This document shows positions 1 through 8,008 of a stretch of 64,000 bases of DNA, in pieces (position 1 is the first letter of the stretch; every line of letters starts with the position of its first letter). The position numbers were made by a program, and so were the translations under genes. The notes beneath the pieces were generated by a model. That model saw only the letters and a list, made by a program, of their open reading frames with translations. It made no database searches and had not been told where the DNA came from. Origin of the DNA: Clostridium sp. 12(A) (GTDB taxonomy: Bacteria; Bacillota; Clostridia; Lachnospirales; Lachnospiraceae); contig JAGI01000002.1 of NCBI GenBank assembly GCA_000526575.1, forward strand, positions 558,001 to 622,000, given 5' to 3'.

Positions 1-140
1 GGGTCAGCCACATCAAGTTTGGAGAAGGACTTGTCATGGAAATTAAGGACGGCGGAAGAGACTTTGAGGTCACAGTCCAGTTTGATAAAGCAGGGGTTAA
101 AAAGATGTTTGCATCCTTCGCAAAACTAAAACTTTTATAA
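1..140 (+). CDS. pcrA: C-terminal end of PcrA/UvrD-type DNA helicase (partial)
   Basis: Only the last 45 codons are present, read from base 3 to the TAA at 138-140. The peptide contains VSHIKFGEGLVMEI followed by a short beta-rich stretch ending AKLKLL. This matches the Tudor-like C-terminal domain of PcrA/UvrD helicases, whose usual form is a Val-x-His-x-Lys-Phe-Gly-x-Gly core. In the family this domain follows the two RecA-like domains and contributes to contacts with RNA polymerase or DNA. The helicase motifs lie outside the window, so the call rests on the tail alone. Confidence 0.75.
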   Translation, partial: VSHIKFGEGLVMEIKDGGRDFEVTVQFDKAGVKKMFASFAKLKLL

Positions 141-285
141 AAACAATAATCAATACATAAAATTCAAAAAAATTGTGAAAATGATAGTAAAAGACCCAAT
201 ATAATGGTATAATAACTGCGATAGGCAGAGAGACAAACCTTTGCCAGGATTTAAAAAGCAAGGCTCTCAGAAAGGACGTGGAGAC

Positions 286-579
286 ATGAACAGATTTGAT
301 GCAATGAGCAAAGAGGCTATGAGCAAACTGGAAGATCTTATGAACTCAAGCAGAGTGAATGAATTGCTTCATAAAAGAGAACAGGAAGAAAAGAAGAAAA
401 ATTGTATTCTCTGGATACTGGCTATAGTAGGAGCTGTGGCAGCGGTGGCAGGCATCGCCTATACCGTTTACCGCTTCTTCACACCGGATTATCTGGAAGA
501 TTTTGAAGATGATTTTGATGATGATTTCGACGATGATTTTTTTGAAGACGATCAGGCTGTCGAAGCTACGGAACAATAA
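286..579 (+). CDS. Small single-pass membrane protein with acidic tail
   Basis: The product has 97 residues and I cannot give it a function. It has a charged N-terminal half (HKREQEEKKK), one transmembrane helix at about residues 40-63 (ILWILAIVGAVAAVAGIAYT) and a C-terminal tail of repeated Asp/Glu/Phe (FEDDFDDDFDDDFFEDD). I start it at ATG 286, which has AAAGGACGTGGAG just upstream; an in-frame TTG at 241 has no comparable site. The positive-then-acidic arrangement suggests an extracytoplasmic tail, but topology is inferred. It lies between pcrA and rlmD and is closed by its own terminator. Confidence 0.6.
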   Translation: MNRFDAMSKEAMSKLEDLMNSSRVNELLHKREQEEKKKNCILWILAIVGAVAAVAGIAYTVYRFFTPDYLEDFEDDFDDDFDDDFFEDDQAVEATEQ

Positions 580-603
580 GATTGGCATTATTATAGAGAA
601 GGA

Positions 604-633
604 GCGTGCCTCAGTCAGTGAGACACGCTTTTT
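604..633 (+). terminator. Intrinsic terminator after the small membrane protein
   Basis: GCGTGCCTCA (604-613) pairs with TGAGACACGC (619-628) with one mismatch around a 5-base loop, followed by TTTTT at 629-633. It separates the upstream gene from rlmD. Confidence 0.85.
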
Positions 634-670
634 GCTCGGTCAGGAATAAAAAAGGATAGGAGTCAGAAGA

Positions 671-2032
671 GTGAAAAAGGGTGAGATATACGAAGGTATT
701 ATAGGCCGGTTCGATTTCCCGGATAAGGGTTATATAGAACTGCCGGAAGGTAAAATAGGAATAAAGCACACATTGCCAGGACAAAAGGTTCGTGTGATGA
801 TCAATAAAAAACGAGGTGGAAAGGTAGAGGGCCGGGTTCTTGAAGTTTTAGAGCCTTCTAAGCTTGAGACCGCAGAGAATCCTTGTCCTCATTTTGGGAT
901 ATGCGGCGGATGTACGTACCAGACACTTCCTTATGAGGAGCAGTTGAAGATTAAAGAGAAACAGGTTAAAGATCTGATTGACAGTGTTTGTGAGGATTAT
1001 GTATTTGAAGGAATCAAGGGCAGTCCTATAGAAGATGGATATCGGAATAAGATGGAGTTTTCCTTTGGAGATGAGTTTAAGGATGGTCCTTTGGCCCTTG
1101 GCATGCATAAGAGGGGAAGCTTTTACGATGTGGTAACAACAGGTAACTGCCAGATCGTTAATTCTGATTTTACGGATATTTTAAAGGCTGTAAAGGGATA
1201 TTTTGAGGAAAAAGGAACTGGATTTTATAAGAAAATGCAGCATACCGGATATTTACGCCACCTTCTGGTGCGACGTGCCATTAAGACGGGCGAGATTTTA
1301 ATTGACCTGGTAACGACAAGTCAGGAAGAGATGGACTTACAGCCATTAACGGATCTTTTGCTTGGTTTGTCTTTAAATGGTACAATTGTTGGAATTCTTC
1401 ATACATTTAATGATAGTCTTGCTGATGTGGTAAAGAATGACCGGACTGATATTTTATATGGACAGGATTTCTTTTTTGAGGAGCTTTTGGGACTGAAATT
1501 TAAAATTTCACCGTTTTCCTTCTTCCAGACGAACTCTCTTGGTGCAGAAGTATTATATGAAACTACAAGAGGCTACGTTGGGGAGACAAAGGATAAGGTG
1601 GTATTTGACTTATACAGCGGAACTGGTACTATTGCTCAGATTCTGGCTCCTGTGGCTAAGAAGGTAGTGGGCGTGGAGATCGTTGAAGAGGCTGTAGAGG
1701 CAGCGAGGGAGAATGCGAAGCGTAACGGGCTTGAGAACTGTGAATTTATTGCTGGTGATGTATTAAAGGTTATTGATGAGTTACAGGACAAGCCTGACTT
1801 GATTGTGCTTGATCCGCCAAGGGATGGGATTCATCCAAAAGCATTAGGCAAGATTATTGATTTTGGAGTGGATAAGCTGGTTTATGTTTCTTGTAAGCCT
1901 ACCAGCCTTGTGAGGGATTTGGTGGTGTTACAGGAGAGTGGTTATAAGGTGGAGAAGGTTTGTTGTGTGGACATGTTTCCTTCAACAGCGAACGTTGAGA
2001 CGGTTTGTCTGCTGTCACGGAAAACCCAGTAA
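671..2032 (+). CDS. rlmD: 23S rRNA (uracil-C5)-methyltransferase, RlmD/RlmCD (RumA) family
   Basis: The enzyme transfers a methyl group from SAM to C5 of a 23S rRNA uridine. The 453-residue product has the full family layout. A TRAM domain fills about residues 1-60. The 4Fe-4S cysteines are C72, C78 and C81 (CPHFGICGGC) with C160 in GNCQIV. A class I SAM-binding motif DLYSGTGTIA lies near 313. DPPRDGIHP lies near 381, and the catalytic Cys is C408 in YVSCKP. Translation starts at GTG 671, about 7 bases after AGGATAGG. Whether it acts on U747, U1939 or both (as in Bacillus RlmCD) cannot be read from sequence. It is a single gene with no nearby partner. Confidence 0.92.
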   Translation: MKKGEIYEGIIGRFDFPDKGYIELPEGKIGIKHTLPGQKVRVMINKKRGGKVEGRVLEVLEPSKLETAENPCPHFGICGGCTYQTLPYEEQLKIKEKQVKDLIDSVCEDYVFEGIKGSPIEDGYRNKMEFSFGDEFKDGPLALGMHKRGSFYDVVTTGNCQIVNSDFTDILKAVKGYFEEKGTGFYKKMQHTGYLRHLLVRRAIKTGEILIDLVTTSQEEMDLQPLTDLLLGLSLNGTIVGILHTFNDSLADVVKNDRTDILYGQDFFFEELLGLKFKISPFSFFQTNSLGAEVLYETTRGYVGETKDKVVFDLYSGTGTIAQILAPVAKKVVGVEIVEEAVEAARENAKRNGLENCEFIAGDVLKVIDELQDKPDLIVLDPPRDGIHPKALGKIIDFGVDKLVYVSCKPTSLVRDLVVLQESGYKVEKVCCVDMFPSTANVETVCLLSRKTQ

Positions 2033-2205
2033 ATCAAAGGTTTCTGTCATTTATGAAAGAAGATGGACGTGTGTCTTTGGTTTATCTGATTAGTCCACGG
2101 AAACTTATTTTACCCTGGGGTAAATTTTTTAGAACCAGAAAAATTAGTTCACATAGTTACGAATTGGCTATAAATGTAGGGATTATTCTATGAAAGGATA
2201 ATATT

Positions 2206-2700
2206 GTGGATAGAATTTGCGTAAGAAAAGGTTTATCACCTCATATGGGTAGTATAGAACATTTAGCAATATATGTTAACGAAAAAAGATTGGATGAATA
2301 TCTGGTTGAACGGATTGGTAAAGAGTACCTTGGGCTAATTCCCGCATGGTTGGACTATTATGATGACAGTTATGCCCCAAGTAGAAGAGAAAAGGAATAT
2401 GTCTGGGAGCAAACTCAATTATGTCATGATACAAGAGTATTACCTGTGTTACTATGTCCGGATGATTTTGATTTTAGTTGTACAGTCGTAATTGTGGAGG
2501 TAACAGATAAGGGAGAATTCGTGCATTGGAACAGGTTTGGCATAGATTGTACAGAATTTGAGCCTGAAGAGGATATGTTTCCCCAATATATTGGTAAAAA
2601 TCAGAAATGGTTTGATGGCATAGGTCCATTTAAATTTAAAAAATCGGAGTATGAGCAGTGCATAAAAGCGTTTTATACTTCTTTTGGTACTGATAATTAA
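2206..2700 (+). CDS. Unrecognised cytoplasmic protein (164 aa)
   Basis: I do not recognise this family. The product is soluble, acidic, rich in Trp and Tyr, and has no signal peptide or membrane segment. Its C-terminal half includes GEFVHWNRFGIDCTEFEPE. The GTG start at 2206 follows AAAGGA at 2193-2198 with 7-base spacing, which supports it being a real gene. Base composition is a little more AT-rich than rlmD. An immunity-type or small accessory protein would fit the size and composition, but there is no toxin gene beside it, so this is only a guess. Confidence 0.6.
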   Translation: MDRICVRKGLSPHMGSIEHLAIYVNEKRLDEYLVERIGKEYLGLIPAWLDYYDDSYAPSRREKEYVWEQTQLCHDTRVLPVLLCPDDFDFSCTVVIVEVTDKGEFVHWNRFGIDCTEFEPEEDMFPQYIGKNQKWFDGIGPFKFKKSEYEQCIKAFYTSFGTDN

Positions 2701-2783
2701 TAAATAGTAAATTCGAAGGATTTAATAGGCTACATGAAATATCATGTAATTGATTAGGGGGAACCTTTATTAAATTTGAGATT

Positions 2784-2945
2784 ATGAATGAAGATGTGGA
2801 TTTTCTTTTAAAAGTTAAGGAATGGAGAGGGAAAATGGCTGCAAAGTCTATCATGGGAATTTTCAGCCTGAATTTGGAAGAAACACTTTTATTAGTTGTC
2901 AATACGGAGGATAAAGAGTTAGTGTATGAGAATTTCTCTAAATAG
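2784..2945 (+). pseudogene. HPr-like domain remnant (53 codons)
   Basis: The open frame encodes KMAAKSIMGIFSLNLEE followed by TLLLVV. This resembles the central helix and last strand of HPr-family phosphocarrier proteins, which typically read AKSIMGVLSL then a short strand. The N-terminal strand carrying the phosphorylatable His is missing, and no good ribosome site precedes ATG 2784. A TGA interrupts the frame at 2751-2753. I read it as a decayed or truncated HPr-like gene; a short real protein is the alternative. Confidence 0.35.
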
Positions 2946-2981
2946 ATAATAGGCTGAGAACCCAGCAGCAGTGACCAATAT

Positions 2982-3027
2982 AACAGATGCGAATGTCCGC
3001 TAGAGACAATTGCGTCTGTTTTATTTT
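2982..3027 (+). terminator. Intrinsic terminator
   Basis: AACAGATGCGAATGT (2982-2996) pairs, with G-U wobbles and one mismatch, with ACAATTGCGTCTGTT (3006-3020), followed by TTATTTT. Confidence 0.7.
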
Positions 3028-3233
3028 GCTTTTTGAATAGAGCGTTGTTTTACTAACCCAATGCCCCGAAATTTTAATTATGGCAAAAGTATATATCATT
3101 TTTTCCATAAATGAAAAAAGGTTCATTTTTCTGATAAAATCTTATGAAAATATCTGTATAAATAATAAATAGAATTATATCAATGTAGCTGATAATGCTG
3201 TCCATAATTTCAGAAAACTTCACTTCATGTACT

Positions 3234-3263
3234 TTTACATACTTATTCTTTGATTTCTATATT
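3234..3263 (+). promoter_or_regulatory. Probable SigA promoter of the radical SAM/peptide unit
   Basis: TTTACA at 3234-3239 and TATATT at 3258-3263 are separated by 18 bases. The nearest downstream starts are the 11-codon frame at 3282 and the radical SAM gene at 3319. The leader would be very short. Confidence 0.45.
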
Positions 3264-3281
3264 AATAAGGGAAAGGAGAGT

Positions 3282-3317
3282 ATGATTACCATTTTAAATA
3301 CAATCATACAAAGTTAA
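3282..3317 (+). CDS. 11-residue leader ORF in front of the radical SAM gene
   Basis: ATG 3282 follows an excellent AAAGGAGAG ribosome site, and the frame MITILNTIIQS ends at TAA 3315-3317, one base before the ATG of the radical SAM gene. The radical SAM start has no Shine-Dalgarno sequence of its own, so the likely role is translational coupling: ribosomes that finish the leader re-initiate on the next gene. A secreted or signalling role for the hydrophobic peptide is possible but unsupported. Confidence 0.4.
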   Translation: MITILNTIIQS

Positions 3318-3318
3318 A

Positions 3319-5475
3319 ATGAAAAAACTGCTTATTTTTCCTCCTGGCTGGACACCTGTAGGGCCTTACTTAGCATTACCTATCTTAAAATCATACCTAA
3401 AAGAGCGAGAAGATATAGATGTAAGCATTGTCGATTTAAATATTGAATTTTATGCTGAAAATATAATAAAAAACAGCTTGTTTTTAATTAGCAAGTCCAT
3501 AGACGGATGTACCATTGACTTAAATAAAATAGATTTGAAATATGGTTATAAGCAAACCAATGATATTATGCAAGTAATTGATAACAGTGATATCAATCCT
3601 TTTATTGAGTTTTATAAAAAAGGGATCATTGAGAGAATTAACAAAGAAAAAATTGAATTCATTGGAATTTCAATTAGTGGGTCGTATCAACTCATTTCGG
3701 CGTTAACGTTATGTTTGCTGATTAAAAAAAGCTGTAATAGCGTCAAGCATATATCACTTGGAGGTAATTACATAACCAGGTTGGCAATACATAATTTTAC
3801 GAATCGTCATCCTTTTTATAAATATTTTGATTCTATTATGCTATACGATGGAGAGGCAGTTCTTCCACAATTAATAAATGCGGTTGAGAACGGTGATACC
3901 TTAGAGGGTATCAATAATTTATATTATATCCGTGAGCAAAATGAAATCTGTAAGAATAATATAGTGGCAACGTCTATTGTCAATGATACAGTGCCTGATT
4001 TTGACGGATTTCAATTGGATAAGTATTTAATGCCGGAATTAGTGCTGCCAATATATACTAGCAGACAATGTTTTAACAAATGTGCTTTTTGTACAATTCC
4101 AAGTGCAACCAGTGGGAGATATCGTACCATACCCGTGGTGAAGGTCCTACAAAATATGAAAGAGCTTAATTCAAAATATCATTCACGTATTTTTTCTTTT
4201 GTCGATGAAACGTTTGAAGCAAGTAGAATGGTTGAACTGGCAGAAATGATAAATGAAGAGCAGTTGGATTTCTATTGGCATGGTGAGACGCGATTTAGTC
4301 CAACATTGACAGAAGAAAATTGTAATGCGATATATAAAAGCGGTTGTAGACAAATTCAATTTGGCCTGGAATCATACAATCAACGCGTGCTCGATAAGAT
4401 GAAGAAGAATGTAAAAATCCAATGGATTGATATGAACATACGTAATTGTTTAAAGAGTGGTATACCAGTACATCTATTCTTTATGGTTGGCTTTCCTACG
4501 GAAACAGAAGCGGAAGCTTTGAATTCAATCAATTATACTACTATGATTTTGAATGAATCAAAAAATAAGTATAAAGTTCCCTACTCATCTAGGGGCTTTC
4601 AAGAGTTTGGTTTAGATATAGGCTCTGATGTATGGTATTATCCTGAAAAATATAGCATTAATAAAATATACCGTGATGGCCGAGGTGATTTATCTACCAA
4701 TGTTCCCTTTGATATTTTAGAAGGTCTATCAACAGAAGAAAGCATAAAATTAGTAAGCAAACATCAATTCGAGCATCAATCTGATAAATTATTTACCCAG
4801 TATATGCTTTTACCAGAAAGATTGCATGTATCAGAAGTAAAATGGATACTGGATTCTGTAAACAAGACCGAATATCATAGTGTAAAGACGAAATTAATGT
4901 ATGATATACGTAATGAAAGTAAAGATTTGTATATTAAATTAAATGAACATGTTAGTTTTCAAGAAATCAATCATTATGATTTGGCGTTAGACAAGAGGTT
5001 TGTGTTATACAATAGTATGAATCACCAAATTTTTTATCTGGATGATAAATATCAAACTATACTAGAACAATTGAGTGAGGGAATATCCGTACAGGAGCTA
5101 TTAACTGGTTCACAGGGGGAACTGTTGGATGAAATTAATAAAATGATATATTTCAATTTCCTTAATATCAGCAATAAGAGTCATAAAGATCAGTACTTGA
5201 TAGATTATGAAAGTACTGATTGTATATTAAATGATCAATTTGTTGTTAAAGAAGCTAATGACGCTGGTGGCATTTATCTATTAAATCTAATTACATACGA
5301 TATGTGTAAAATCAACAAACTCTCCTTTTTATTATTGGATTATTTCAAGAAGAGACATTCGCTGGAATGCTTAAAGGCAGAGTTAAAGAAAAATGATTTT
5401 GGTTTTAAAGGCAAAGATCTGAGAAATCTATTTTCAATCATGCTTGATTCAAAGATCTTAATACCTTTAGAATAA
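3319..5475 (+). CDS. B12-binding-type radical SAM protein with two C-terminal PqqD-like regions
   Basis: The 718-residue product opens with a Rossmann-like cobalamin-binding-type region (about 1-230; GISISGSYQL near 116, HISLGGNY near 144). The radical SAM core follows, with the iron-sulfur motif C251-x3-C255-x2-C258 (QCFNKCAFC) and typical later strands (FSFVDETFE, IQFGLES, FFMVGFPTETE). After residue 550 two stretches look like PqqD/RRE winged-helix units: about 553-620 (RFVLYNSMNHQIFYLDDKYQ then a helix) and about 650-718 (IYLLNLITYDMCKINKLSF then helices). PqqD-like domains bind leader peptides in many RiPP pathways. With the 33-residue peptide gene 23 bases downstream, a peptide-modifying (methylating or epimerising) enzyme is the likely role; substrate and chemistry are inferred. 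The gene is AT-rich compared with its neighbours. Confidence 0.75.
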   Translation: MKKLLIFPPGWTPVGPYLALPILKSYLKEREDIDVSIVDLNIEFYAENIIKNSLFLISKSIDGCTIDLNKIDLKYGYKQTNDIMQVIDNSDINPFIEFYKKGIIERINKEKIEFIGISISGSYQLISALTLCLLIKKSCNSVKHISLGGNYITRLAIHNFTNRHPFYKYFDSIMLYDGEAVLPQLINAVENGDTLEGINNLYYIREQNEICKNNIVATSIVNDTVPDFDGFQLDKYLMPELVLPIYTSRQCFNKCAFCTIPSATSGRYRTIPVVKVLQNMKELNSKYHSRIFSFVDETFEASRMVELAEMINEEQLDFYWHGETRFSPTLTEENCNAIYKSGCRQIQFGLESYNQRVLDKMKKNVKIQWIDMNIRNCLKSGIPVHLFFMVGFPTETEAEALNSINYTTMILNESKNKYKVPYSSRGFQEFGLDIGSDVWYYPEKYSINKIYRDGRGDLSTNVPFDILEGLSTEESIKLVSKHQFEHQSDKLFTQYMLLPERLHVSEVKWILDSVNKTEYHSVKTKLMYDIRNESKDLYIKLNEHVSFQEINHYDLALDKRFVLYNSMNHQIFYLDDKYQTILEQLSEGISVQELLTGSQGELLDEINKMIYFNFLNISNKSHKDQYLIDYESTDCILNDQFVVKEANDAGGIYLLNLITYDMCKINKLSFLLLDYFKKRHSLECLKAELKKNDFGFKGKDLRNLFSIMLDSKILIPLE

Positions 5476-5498
5476 ATTAAGAGAGTGGAGGTGAATTT

Positions 5499-5600
5499 AT
5501 GGACAAGCAGTTACTTGAAAAACTAAAAGAGCTTGAAGAAAAAGAAATAATTGCCGAGAGTTTAGAAAATCAGGATTATGTAATGAAGTATGCAACTTGA
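5499..5600 (+). CDS. 33-residue peptide, candidate RiPP precursor
   Basis: The start at ATG 5499 has a near-perfect GGAGGTG ribosome site (5487-5493), and the frame begins 23 bases after the radical SAM stop. The peptide has an N-terminal amphipathic, Glu/Lys/Leu-rich helix (MDKQLLEKLKELEEKE), a link (IIAESLEN) and a short tail QDYVMKYAT. This is the shape of a leader plus a short core. The gene is directly followed by a strong terminator, so enzyme and peptide appear to share one transcript. It carries no Cys, so thioether or lanthionine chemistry is excluded; Tyr, Val, Met and Thr in the tail are possible sites. Function is inferred from context only. Confidence 0.6.
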   Translation: MDKQLLEKLKELEEKEIIAESLENQDYVMKYAT

Positions 5601-5653
5601 TGTTTTGAGCATTTCTTTAAGGTACAAAAATTTTAACAATGGTTTTTAAAAAA

Positions 5654-5705
5654 GAGTTGTTGCAAAAGTGGATCAATCATCTACGTTAGCAACAACTCCT
5701 TTTTA
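5654..5705 (+). terminator. Terminator of the radical SAM/peptide unit
   Basis: GAGTTGTTGC (5654-5663) pairs perfectly with GCAACAACTC (5689-5698), followed by CTTTTTAT. The loop is 25 bases, unusually large. Confidence 0.8.
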
Positions 5706-5770
5706 TATAGACACAATAAAATACGAATTACAGCTTATGCTTTATTACTAAATGTAGTTTTGAGTTTATA

Positions 5771-5803
5771 ATATGCAAACAAATGATATATTTGTTTGCA
5801 TAT
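5771..5803 (+). promoter_or_regulatory. 33-bp perfect palindrome, candidate operator
   Basis: ATATGCAAACAAAT (5771-5784) is the exact inverse complement of ATTTGTTTGCATAT (5790-5803) around the 5-base centre GATAT. It ends 3 bases before a -35 box and lacks a T-run, so a protein-binding site fits better than a terminator. The adjacent HTH regulator is the obvious candidate ligand. Confidence 0.65.
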
Positions 5804-5806
5804 ATA

Positions 5807-5835
5807 TAGACATAAATGGATAAAAGGTATATAAT
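5807..5835 (+). promoter_or_regulatory. SigA promoter of the HTH/DUF2087 regulator gene
   Basis: TAGACA (5807-5812), 17-base spacer, TATAAT (5830-5835). The in-frame ATG at 5816 would lie inside this promoter, which argues for the downstream start at 5933. Confidence 0.7.
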
Positions 5836-5932
5836 CACATATGAGTTCATAAATGTAATAGGTAGTATAGTAGTATTTATAAGTGCAGAAAAAAGTAGAA
5901 ATGAAAAATTGCTAAAAAGGGGCCAGGATAAG

Positions 5933-6706
5933 ATGAGAGACCACGATGAAAGAAAGTCGTTATGGCAAGTGACACAAGATGAGTTAACAAACGGCTTTTA
6001 CGAAAATGATAATTTTGTATATTGTCTGATATGCAATGAAACCTTTACGAAAGGAGAGATATTTCAGCATAATAATCATTTCTATGATGCGTATAAAATG
6101 ATGAAAATTCATAATGAGGAAAAGCATGGCTCCATGTTAGATTATCTACTGAATATGAATCCGAATTTTTTAGGGATTTCATCTACACAGCAATCTATAC
6201 TAAAATTAATGGCAGAGGGGAAATCTGATAAAGAAATTAGTGAAGTAAAGGGTATCTCCTGCTCTACTGTGAGAAATCACCGGTATAAGCTACATGAGTA
6301 TGAGAAACAAGCTAAATTATTTTTGGCTGCTATGGATTTATTCAAAAAAAAGGAGGACTTTATGAAATCGGAAGAACCATCATCTCAATTTTATGATGCC
6401 CATAAAACCGCTACAATGATTGATGATCGTTACAATGTCACTGTGGAGGAAAAGAAAAAAATGATCGCAAGATATATAGATCAAAATGGCTGCATCAAAC
6501 AGTTTCCTGCTAAAGAAAAGGGAAAAATCGTAATACTAAGGGAAATTGCAAGTAACTTTTCACCAGGTATCCATTATAGTGAAATTGAAGTAAATAATGT
6601 GTTAAAAAAGATTTACAGCGATTTTCCATATATTCGGCGGTTATTAATTGAATATGGTTTTTTAGAAAGAACGGATTCTTGCTCTGAATATTGGATCAAG
6701 GAGTAA
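5933..6706 (+). CDS. LuxR-type HTH regulator with C-terminal DUF2087 domain
   Basis: A probable transcription regulator of 257 residues. An N-terminal Cys/His cluster (YCLICNETF, then H and H about 15-30 residues later) looks like a small zinc site. It is followed by a LuxR-type helix-turn-helix (STQQSILKLMAEGKSDKEIS then SCSTVRNHRYKL). The C-terminal 80 residues match DUF2087: GCIKQFPAKEKGKIVILREI, YSEIEVNNVLKKI, LIEYGFLERTD. I start it at ATG 5933, which has CCAGGATAAG upstream; the earlier ATG 5816 lacks a ribosome site and sits in the promoter. The palindrome at 5771-5803 suggests autoregulation. The gene runs straight into the MFS gene (4-base gap). Confidence 0.75.
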   Translation: MRDHDERKSLWQVTQDELTNGFYENDNFVYCLICNETFTKGEIFQHNNHFYDAYKMMKIHNEEKHGSMLDYLLNMNPNFLGISSTQQSILKLMAEGKSDKEISEVKGISCSTVRNHRYKLHEYEKQAKLFLAAMDLFKKKEDFMKSEEPSSQFYDAHKTATMIDDRYNVTVEEKKKMIARYIDQNGCIKQFPAKEKGKIVILREIASNFSPGIHYSEIEVNNVLKKIYSDFPYIRRLLIEYGFLERTDSCSEYWIKE

Positions 6707-6710
6707 GCGT

Positions 6711-7949
6711 ATGGGGGGAGATAGGAACTATAAAAAGAATATTATTTTGTTAATTATGGGAAGAGTGACTTCTAAGTTCGGAGTGGCTTTTTACCTTATC
6801 GTTTTACCATTATTTATTTTAAAAAGCTCGGGAAGTTTAGCTTGGTCAGGTGTTTTTTTTACATTGTCTACAGTACCGGCAATAATTGTGACACCATTAT
6901 TAGGATTATTCGTGGATAGGTTTAATAGGAAAAATATTATTATTTTGTGTGATCTGTTTACAGGATTCTTATATTTTGTATTATTTGTCACCTACAATTT
7001 TAATGATTATTTGGGGGTTTTATTAACCGTTACTATAATAATAAACATTGTCTCTAATATTTTTGAGATAGCATCTAAAGTATTTTTTTCAGAAATTGTT
7101 TCTTTGGAAACCATAGAAAGATATAATGGTATAAAAAGTTTTGGTGATAATGCTGCATCACTTATTGCTCCTGTATTAGGAACACTTACTTTTGGGTTAT
7201 GGGGATTTAAAATAATTTTATTAATTATGGTGATTTTATATGTTACGTCTGCCATATTAGAATATTTTATACAATACACGTCGTGTAAATCTGATGTTTC
7301 TGTAAAATCCAATTGGATTAAAGAGCTCACAGAAGGAATTCAATTTGTTCGGGATCATAAGGATATTTTATATCTGTTTATTTTAGTTATGTCTTTGAAT
7401 TTTTTTGTTGGTGGTAGTGAAGAAATAATGAATCCAGGAATTTTAATTCAAAAATATAAAATATCTGATGTATTATTTGGATTTACGTCTACAACAGCAA
7501 TTTTAGGAACGATAATTGCGGGGTTCATCATCTTTAAAAACCGTAAAATTAAATTACAAAACTATATGTATCATTTTATTTTGATTAATAGTGGATTGAT
7601 GATTATTACTGGTGGATTATCTATCATATTGTATCCTTTAAAAACTTTATATTTTTTTCTATTTCTAATAATACAGTTATTAATTGGCTTCTTTACTACA
7701 TGTGTAAATGTGCCATTAAATTCTTATTTTCAAATTCATACTCCACTGCAGTTTCAAGGCCGGTTTTTTGCTTTATTAACATTTAGCTCTAGCCTGTTTG
7801 TTCCGTTAGGAATTCTTTATTCCGGTTTTATTTCCAGTATAATAGGACCGGATGTCACTTATATCGTGAATAATATGTTTATTGTACTTATTATTATAAT
7901 CATATTGAAAAGAGGTAAAAGTAGGCTCATAGATAATACTTTTAATTAA
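6711..7949 (+). CDS. MFS transporter, macrolide-efflux-like
   Basis: A 412-residue inner membrane protein with about 12 hydrophobic helices. An MFS signature follows helix 2 (LLGLFVDRFNRKNIIILCD, the usual G-x3-D-R-x-x-R-[RK] loop). The length and loop fit the MFS_3/MdfA-like efflux group. AAGGAG at 6698-6703 overlaps the end of the regulator gene, 7 bases before ATG 6711, so the two are co-transcribed and coupled. Given the peptide gene upstream, export of a modified peptide or self-resistance is a plausible job; drug efflux is the alternative. Strongly AT-rich (poly-Ile/Phe/Leu codons ATT, TTA). Confidence 0.8.
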   Translation: MGGDRNYKKNIILLIMGRVTSKFGVAFYLIVLPLFILKSSGSLAWSGVFFTLSTVPAIIVTPLLGLFVDRFNRKNIIILCDLFTGFLYFVLFVTYNFNDYLGVLLTVTIIINIVSNIFEIASKVFFSEIVSLETIERYNGIKSFGDNAASLIAPVLGTLTFGLWGFKIILLIMVILYVTSAILEYFIQYTSCKSDVSVKSNWIKELTEGIQFVRDHKDILYLFILVMSLNFFVGGSEEIMNPGILIQKYKISDVLFGFTSTTAILGTIIAGFIIFKNRKIKLQNYMYHFILINSGLMIITGGLSIILYPLKTLYFFLFLIIQLLIGFFTTCVNVPLNSYFQIHTPLQFQGRFFALLTFSSSLFVPLGILYSGFISSIIGPDVTYIVNNMFIVLIIIIILKRGKSRLIDNTFN

Positions 7950-8008
7950 TTATACAAATAACCTTATTTAATTAAGAAATAAACTTATGAAGCATGGGGG
8001 GAATTGAC

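Noticed and set aside
2005..2193. 62-codon frame overlapping the rlmD end
   Set aside because: No ribosome site, overlaps rlmD in another frame and matches no family.
5816..5932. Upstream extension of the DUF2087 regulator from ATG 5816
   Set aside because: It has no ribosome site and lies between the -35 and -10 boxes of the promoter, so it cannot be translated from that transcript.
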